The notes below the pieces were generated by a model. That model saw nothing but the letters and a program-made list of their open reading frames with translations, did no database searches and was not told where the DNA came from. DNA of 21,478 nucleotides. Source: JBGSWC01 sp041752635 (GTDB lineage Bacteria; Planctomycetota; Planctomycetia; Pirellulales; Lacipirellulaceae). Shown here in pieces: positions 17,361 through 21,478 of this stretch. Position 1 is the stretch's first letter, and the number at the start of each line of letters is the position of its first letter. The stretch lies in NCBI GenBank assembly GCA_041752635.1, contig JBGSWC010000154.1:1-21478 (forward strand). The letters are read 5' to 3'. The translations under genes and the position numbers were made by a program.

Positions 17361-18119
17361 ATGAATGATTCGACTCTCACCGGCCGCGTCGCCTGGGTCA
17401 CCGGTAGTACGCGAGGATTGGGCAAAGAGATCGCGCTCGAACTGGGTCGTCGCGGCGCGGCTGTGGCGATGAACTTCGCCAATAATAGCGACGCAGCCGC
17501 CCGGGCGTTTGCCGACTTACAAGCCGTGCAACCGAAGAGTTGTCTGGTGCAAGGCGATGTCACCGACGCCGCCGAAATCGCCCGCATGCACAGCGAGATC
17601 GCCAGCCAAATCGGCCCGGTCGACATTTTGGTACCCAACGCGACGTGTGAACAACCTCAGTTGTCATTTGAAGAGTACGACTGGGAGTTCTTTCAATCGA
17701 TGCTCGATTTCTTCGTGAAAAGCCCCGCCTTGCTCACGAAGGCTGTGTTACCACACATGAAACAGCAGCGTTGGGGGCGCATCGTTCACATCACCAGCGA
17801 GGTGTTCGCTCTGGGCATGGCGCGGTTCAGCGCTTACGTGGCAGCCAAGGGAGGCCAAATCGGTTTTGCCCGCAGCACCGCCCGCGAGTTCGCGCCTTTC
17901 GGCATCACTGTCAACTGCGTCGCTCCCGGTTGGATTCCTGTCGAACGCCACGCCGACGATCCGCAGGAAGCGAAAGATGGCTATTTGGCTGGCGTGCCAG
18001 CAGGCTACTTCGGCACCCCCGCCGACGTGGCGGCCGCCGTATGCTTCTTCGCAAGCGACAAAGCGAGCTTCATCACGGGCCAGTCGATTGCCGTGAACGG
18101 TGGCAACACGCTTCCGTAA
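17361..18119 (+). CDS. SDR-family NAD(P)-dependent oxidoreductase
   Basis: A 252-residue classical short-chain dehydrogenase/reductase, normal length. Visible features: cofactor-binding Thr14-Gly-Ser-Thr-Arg-Gly-Leu-Gly21; Asp66-Val (GDVTD); Asn93-Ala-Thr in place of the common NNAG; catalytic Ser146 (HITSEV), Tyr159 and Lys163 (YVAAK); PG..V region Ala-Pro-Gly-Trp-Ile; and the C-terminal FITGQSIAVNGG. No Asp ends strand 2 and an Asn follows it (AVAMNFANNS), which fits NADP more than NAD, although this is a weak indicator. Overall it resembles FabG-like 3-oxoacyl-ACP reductases and sugar/alcohol dehydrogenases; the substrate cannot be set. It is cytoplasmic, with no signal peptide. A GGATGAAG stretch upstream (17346-17353) could serve for ribosome binding. 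Confidence 0.9.
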   Translation: MNDSTLTGRVAWVTGSTRGLGKEIALELGRRGAAVAMNFANNSDAAARAFADLQAVQPKSCLVQGDVTDAAEIARMHSEIASQIGPVDILVPNATCEQPQLSFEEYDWEFFQSMLDFFVKSPALLTKAVLPHMKQQRWGRIVHITSEVFALGMARFSAYVAAKGGQIGFARSTAREFAPFGITVNCVAPGWIPVERHADDPQEAKDGYLAGVPAGYFGTPADVAAAVCFFASDKASFITGQSIAVNGGNTLP

Positions 18120-18127
18120 TCGGCGGC

Positions 18128-18144
18128 ACGATTCTCCGAATCGT
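18128..18144 (+). terminator. Hairpin after the SDR gene
   Basis: ACGATTC (18128-18134) and GAATCGT (18138-18144) are perfect inverted copies with a 3-base loop, 8 bases after the stop. No T-run follows. It may separate the SDR gene from the PQQ-propeller gene. Confidence 0.4.
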
Positions 18145-18250
18145 AGATTCATGGCCTATTTGCTACGACAATGGAACTGCGCTTTGACTTTAGCAAGCCA
18201 GTTTCCGACAATTCGCGAACAACCACCTCCTTTGCCCCCGAGCAAATCTG

Positions 18251-19597
18251 ATGTCGAAACTCATTGCTGCGTCGATGCTAGCCCTCATGCTGGAGCTTCT
18301 GTTGTCGATCCATTCGGCCGTGGCCGACGATTGGCCCCAATGGCGTGGGCCAAAAGGAGACGGCAACTACAACGAACCTGGGCTGTTCGCGCAATTGCCC
18401 GACGGCGGATTGCCCCAAGTTTGGCGGGCCGATTGCGGGTACGGGTATGCGGGACCGGTCGTTGCGGCTGGCAGAGTTTTTCTGTTCGAATATGTGAAGA
18501 CCAGTGGCGAAATCACCAATCTTCCCAGTCGTCGCGACGAGCTCGAAGGCCAAGAGCGACTGCGGTGTTTCGACGTAAAGACGGGCAACGAAATTTGGTC
18601 GAGCGAATACGACCGCAGCTACAGCGTTTCGTACCCGGGCGGACCGCGAGCGACGCCGACGGTTGCGGGTGACTATGTTGTCACACTTGGTGTCGAGGGC
18701 GACTTGATGTGCCATCGTGCGAGCGATGGCCAGCGACTTTGGCACGTCAACTTCCGCGACAAGTATGGTGTCGAGACGCCCATCTGGGGTCACTCGGCTT
18801 CGCCGCTGGTGATGGGCGATCGGGTGGTGGCAACTGTCGGCGGCAAGGACGCACTGGCCGTGGCCTTTGATCTCAAGACAGGGGCCGAGCAGTGGACCGC
18901 ACTCAACGCCGACGAGCCGGGGTACTGTGGACCGACAACGCTCGATTATCGTGGCGAAAAGTCGTTGCTGATTTTCTATCCGCTGGGAGTCGCGGCGCTC
19001 ACACCAACAACAGGCGCGGTCGAGTGGACCGCCGAAATCCGTCCAAAATTTGGCATGTCGATTGCGACTCCTGTGCAAAGCGAAAACCGCTTGTTCGTCT
19101 CGGGTTACGGCGAATCGATGATGATGACATTGGGCGAAAGTCCTCAACAAAATTCCATCGACTGGCGAGGCAAACCGAACACGTCGGTCTATGCCTCGAA
19201 CGCGACTCCCTATTTCGGCGCGGCTGAAAACGCAATATTTGGCTGCGATATTGAGACGAGCGAGTTGATGGGGGTCGACTCCAACACGGGTGAACGATTG
19301 TGGGAAACAAAAGCGGCAACGCTGGCCGATCCCGACGCACGACGCCCCCGACATGGCACTGCGTTCATCGTGCGTCACACAGCGAGCGGTAAGTATTTGT
19401 TGTTCAACGAGAGTGGCGAGCTGATCGCCGCCAACATGTCGCGCGACGGCTACGACGAATTGTGGCGAGACAAACTAGTCGAACCAACCAGCGATGCCTT
19501 TGGCCGCCCAGTGGTGTGGGTTCACCCGGCATTCGCCGAGGGGTGTGTGTTTGCGAGAAACGACAAAGAGATTGTTTGCAACCGAATTGAGGAGTGA
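18251..19597 (+). CDS. Exported PQQ-like beta-propeller protein (BamB-like)
   Basis: A 448-residue protein with a signal peptide (residues 1-25, LALMLELLLSIHSAVA/DD). The mature N-terminus has DWPQWRGPKGDGNY, the conserved opening of a large planctomycete family of pyrrolo-quinoline quinone-like repeat proteins. Repeated blades are visible as AxD..TG...W patterns: CFDVKTGNEIWSSEY, CHRASDGQRLWHVNF, AFDLKTGAEQWTAL, ALTPTTGAVEWTAEI and GVDSNTGERLWETKA. These predict a beta-propeller in the periplasm. Although the fold is shared with quinoprotein dehydrogenases, the PQQ/metal-binding residues cannot be confirmed, and such proteins are often scaffolds like BamB rather than enzymes. It is convergent with the ROK gene, with 35 bases between stops. 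It follows the SDR gene by 131 bases with a hairpin between. Confidence 0.88.
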   Translation: MSKLIAASMLALMLELLLSIHSAVADDWPQWRGPKGDGNYNEPGLFAQLPDGGLPQVWRADCGYGYAGPVVAAGRVFLFEYVKTSGEITNLPSRRDELEGQERLRCFDVKTGNEIWSSEYDRSYSVSYPGGPRATPTVAGDYVVTLGVEGDLMCHRASDGQRLWHVNFRDKYGVETPIWGHSASPLVMGDRVVATVGGKDALAVAFDLKTGAEQWTALNADEPGYCGPTTLDYRGEKSLLIFYPLGVAALTPTTGAVEWTAEIRPKFGMSIATPVQSENRLFVSGYGESMMMTLGESPQQNSIDWRGKPNTSVYASNATPYFGAAENAIFGCDIETSELMGVDSNTGERLWETKAATLADPDARRPRHGTAFIVRHTASGKYLLFNESGELIAANMSRDGYDELWRDKLVEPTSDAFGRPVVWVHPAFAEGCVFARNDKEIVCNRIEE

Positions 19598-19632
19598 TCA
19601 CGAGTTGGCCGAGTGACCTGGCGGAACTGCGA

Positions 19633-20676
19633 CTAGTGCCTTGTTCCGGCCTCGGTCTCTGTCGCTTCCTGGCGGGCGAGGCCGGCTGCGCCGATGAAAC
19701 CGGCATCGCCGCTGAGTTGAGCGAAGTCGACGGCGATTTTTCCTCGTAGCGAGGCGAGAACGCGCGCGTTGAGGTGGTCGCGAATCGCTTGCATGAATTG
19801 CTCGCCGAGCGAGTGTCCCGCGCCGCCGAAGGTCATCGCACCACCAATGACAATCGCCTCGGGGTCGATGGTATGAACGAGAGTGACGAGGGCAATCGCC
19901 AACAGGCGGGCAGTTTCCATGACGACGCTCATGGCGACTTCATCGCCATTTTCGGCGGCGATCGCGATCGCCAGCGGCGTCAATTCTTCGTCGTTGGCAA
20001 GATGCTGAGCTAGCGAGCTCGTTTTACCGCCGTCGGCAATCGCCTGTTTCGCACGGCTCACGACACCGTAACTGCCACAGTAGGCTTCGATGGCTCCCTT
20101 CACGCCGGCGGTGCTCGACGGGGCGTCGTCGTCGGGCACCAGCACGTTGTGGCCAACTTCGCCGCCGCAACTGTGTGCGCCGGCGATCAAGCGATCGTGA
20201 ACGATGATGCCGCCGCCGACGCCGGTCCCGAGCGTGATCATAATCATGCTGTGATACTGTTGCCCCGCACCCGCCCAGAACTCGCCAAAGGCGGCTGCGT
20301 TGGCGTCGTTTGCGAACGTGACGTCTTTACCCGTCGCCTCGGCAAAGACGTCACGGATCGGCGTGTTGTGCCAACTCGGCAAATTGCCAGGAATCAGCAA
20401 CATGCCAGCCGGCACATCCATCGGTCCGGGCGTCGCGAGCCCGAGGCGGACGATGGAATCGGTCGAGATGCCGCTGTCGCTAGCGAGTGCGAGCAGCGCA
20501 TGATTCACGCGCTCGGCGGCGCGCTGAGGGCCTTCGTGCTGCTGAGTGGCAATTTTTGTCGCCGCGACGACCGCTCCCGTGTCGTCGACGAGACCAATCT
20601 TGATGTTGGTGCCACCAATGTCGATTCCGCCGTATAGCTTGGAGGACGAAGGCGAAGATTCGCGAAGGGCAGGCAT
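19633..20676 (-). CDS. ROK-family sugar kinase (glucokinase-like) lacking the zinc cysteines
   Basis: A 347-residue protein of the ROK family (repressor/ORF/kinase), read as a sugar kinase because no DNA-binding domain precedes the kinase fold. Features: phosphate-binding Asp19-Ile-Gly-Gly-Thr23; catalytic Asp124 (FANDANAAAFGEFW); Gly150-Thr-Gly-Val-Gly-Gly-Gly156; Gly172-Glu-Val-Gly-His176; and the adenosine loop IDPEAIVIGGAM. Most ROK proteins have a CxCGxxGC zinc motif after the GH; here that segment is PSSTAGVKGAIEAY with all three cysteines replaced. The start is the ATG at 20676-20674. The frame is open to 20790, but that 38-residue extension is unlike the family. It probably phosphorylates glucose or a related hexose with ATP in the cytoplasm; the substrate is inferred only from family. 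Confidence 0.88.
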   Translation of the reverse strand: MPALRESSPSSSKLYGGIDIGGTNIKIGLVDDTGAVVAATKIATQQHEGPQRAAERVNHALLALASDSGISTDSIVRLGLATPGPMDVPAGMLLIPGNLPSWHNTPIRDVFAEATGKDVTFANDANAAAFGEFWAGAGQQYHSMIMITLGTGVGGGIIVHDRLIAGAHSCGGEVGHNVLVPDDDAPSSTAGVKGAIEAYCGSYGVVSRAKQAIADGGKTSSLAQHLANDEELTPLAIAIAAENGDEVAMSVVMETARLLAIALVTLVHTIDPEAIVIGGAMTFGGAGHSLGEQFMQAIRDHLNARVLASLRGKIAVDFAQLSGDAGFIGAAGLARQEATETEAGTRH

Positions 20677-20915
20677 AGCAGTGACGGTTTGAAGAGTGAA
20701 AAAGTGAATGTCGGCCCCGTGAGTGTGCCCGCCGGGCTGCGGGCGGGAACGCCAATATAAATGGCCGCTGTCGCCGTCGCAATTCGCCAAATATCAGCTT
20801 CGCTACACAAATCGCGTGGGGAAGTGGTTGTCTATACGTCCGTCCACCTGCTACGATGACGACGGTCGCGGGTTGCCGCGCCGTTGAGCCTCTTCCTCGA
20901 TTCGGAGAAAGTGTC
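20677..20915. other. Divergent intergenic region, ROK kinase / DUF1579 gene
   Basis: 239 bases between divergent starts. It contains a GCCCGC/GCGGGC stem with a 6-base loop (20727-20744), partly matching the GGGCGGGGACGCCC repeat at 13643-13669, and a candidate promoter for the plus-strand gene at 20828-20857. Confidence 0.45.
20828..20857 (+). promoter_or_regulatory. Putative promoter of the DUF1579 gene
   Basis: TTGTCT (20828-20833) and TACGAT (20852-20857), 18 bases apart. The predicted start near 20864 leaves an approximately 50-base leader. Motif match only. Confidence 0.3.
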
Positions 20916-21478
20916 ATGTTGGTTCGAATTGTCGCATCTGCTGTGCTGACACTGGCTAGCGTTGTTTTGACCCAAACGTATGCCCAAGAAGTGGCCGAGT
21001 TTGTCCCGCCGACCCCGGGCGAACAACATCAAAAGTTGACTGCCGATGTGGGGGTTTGGGACGCCAAAGTAACCGCGTGGATGGCTCCCGATGCCGAACC
21101 CGAAGTTAGCAAGGCAGTCGAGGAAAATAAAATGGTCGGCGGGTTTTGGCTGGTTTCCGATTTCAAAGGATCGATGATGGGCGCTCCATTCATCGGCCAC
21201 AGCCAGCTCGGATACGATCCGCTCAAGAAAAAATACGTCGGCACTTGGGTCGATTCGATGTCACCCCATGTGATGACCACCGAGGGAGATTACAACGACA
21301 AGGGCGAGGTGGTGCTCACCGGCAGCGGCATCGACTGCATGACCCACCAGCCGATGACCTGCAAAATGATCGGCCGCACGGGCGCCGACGGCACTCGCAC
21401 CTTCGAGATGCACGCGCCAGGTCCCGACGGCGAGATGATGAAGATCATGCAGATCGACTATACGAAGCGAAACCCAAA
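20916..21478 (+). CDS. Exported DUF1579 protein (cut by window edge)
   Basis: An open frame from the ATG at 20916 to the right edge (187 codons and two bases), no stop seen. GGAGA (20904-20908) is 7 bases upstream, a good ribosome site. Residues 1-23 are a signal peptide (VASAVLTLASVVLTQTYA/QE). The mature part matches the DUF1579 family: PPTPGEQHQKLTADVGVWDAKV, then GGFWLVSDFKGSMMGAPFIGHSQLGYD, KKKYVGTWVDSM and a late MQIDYTKRN. The family forms a small beta-barrel of unknown function, common in planctomycetes. The family block appears nearly complete, so only a few codons are probably missing. The gene is divergent from the ROK kinase. Confidence 0.85.
   Translation, partial: MLVRIVASAVLTLASVVLTQTYAQEVAEFVPPTPGEQHQKLTADVGVWDAKVTAWMAPDAEPEVSKAVEENKMVGGFWLVSDFKGSMMGAPFIGHSQLGYDPLKKKYVGTWVDSMSPHVMTTEGDYNDKGEVVLTGSGIDCMTHQPMTCKMIGRTGADGTRTFEMHAPGPDGEMMKIMQIDYTKRNP

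Noticed and set aside
17638..17646. SDR motif Asn93-Ala-Thr instead of Asn-Asn-Ala-Gly
   Set aside because: The motif varies in this large family and all catalytic residues are present, so it is not a sign of a dead enzyme.
18278..19378. 366-codon minus-strand open frame opposite the PQQ-propeller gene
   Set aside because: Composition is Arg/His-rich with no family resemblance; the plus-strand frame has a signal peptide and propeller blades.

Overview
The window looks like chromosomal DNA of a planctomycete, most likely order Pirellulales. This is judged from protein families rather than any marker gene: a planctomycete-type cytochrome c protein (PSCyt1/DUF1592/DUF1588/DUF1585) paired with a DUF1552 protein, a secreted type I sulfatase, an LEPR-XLL secretion motif on a giant beta-helix protein with a dockerin-like tail, a BamB-like PQQ propeller and a DUF1579 protein. 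Sampled lines of most genes are roughly 58-65% G+C; the giant beta-helix gene and the middle of the cytochrome gene are lower.

Layout. Positions 1-380 (minus) hold the first 126 codons of a secreted repeat protein cut by the window edge. A secreted sulfatase (567-2135, minus) precedes it on the same strand. A long inverted repeat (2195-2262) and a plausible sigma-70 promoter lie between the sulfatase and a two-gene plus-strand operon: a di-haem cytochrome-type protein (2551-5772) and a Tat-exported DUF1552 protein (5779-7200). Then come a truncated FG-GAP/VCBS remnant (7323-7844) and the giant three-module right-handed beta-helix protein (8183-13336). A 790-base gene-free stretch follows, containing dispersed-repeat copies and a very GC-rich leader.

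The right part holds a secreted thioredoxin/trypsin-like protease fusion (14126-15577), a membrane-anchored coiled-coil protein with a degenerate GGDEF-like domain (15745-16962), a small PGPGW-type membrane protein (minus), an SDR oxidoreductase, an exported PQQ-propeller protein, a ROK-family sugar kinase (minus) and the start of a DUF1579 protein cut by the right edge.

How they may work together. Much of the content is exported: degradation of sulfated compounds (sulfatase), extracytoplasmic redox or electron-transfer chemistry (cytochrome + DUF1552), surface structure (beta-helix and repeat proteins), and envelope protein quality control or signalling (Trx-protease next to degenerate GGDEF). 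No mobile element, CRISPR array, rRNA or tRNA was recognised. The points most worth a second look are the Trx-protease fusion with its degenerate GGDEF neighbour, the variant signature motifs in the sulfatase (CxTxR), DUF1552 protein (HxxGHG) and ROK kinase (no zinc cysteines), and the dispersed GC-rich hairpin repeats.
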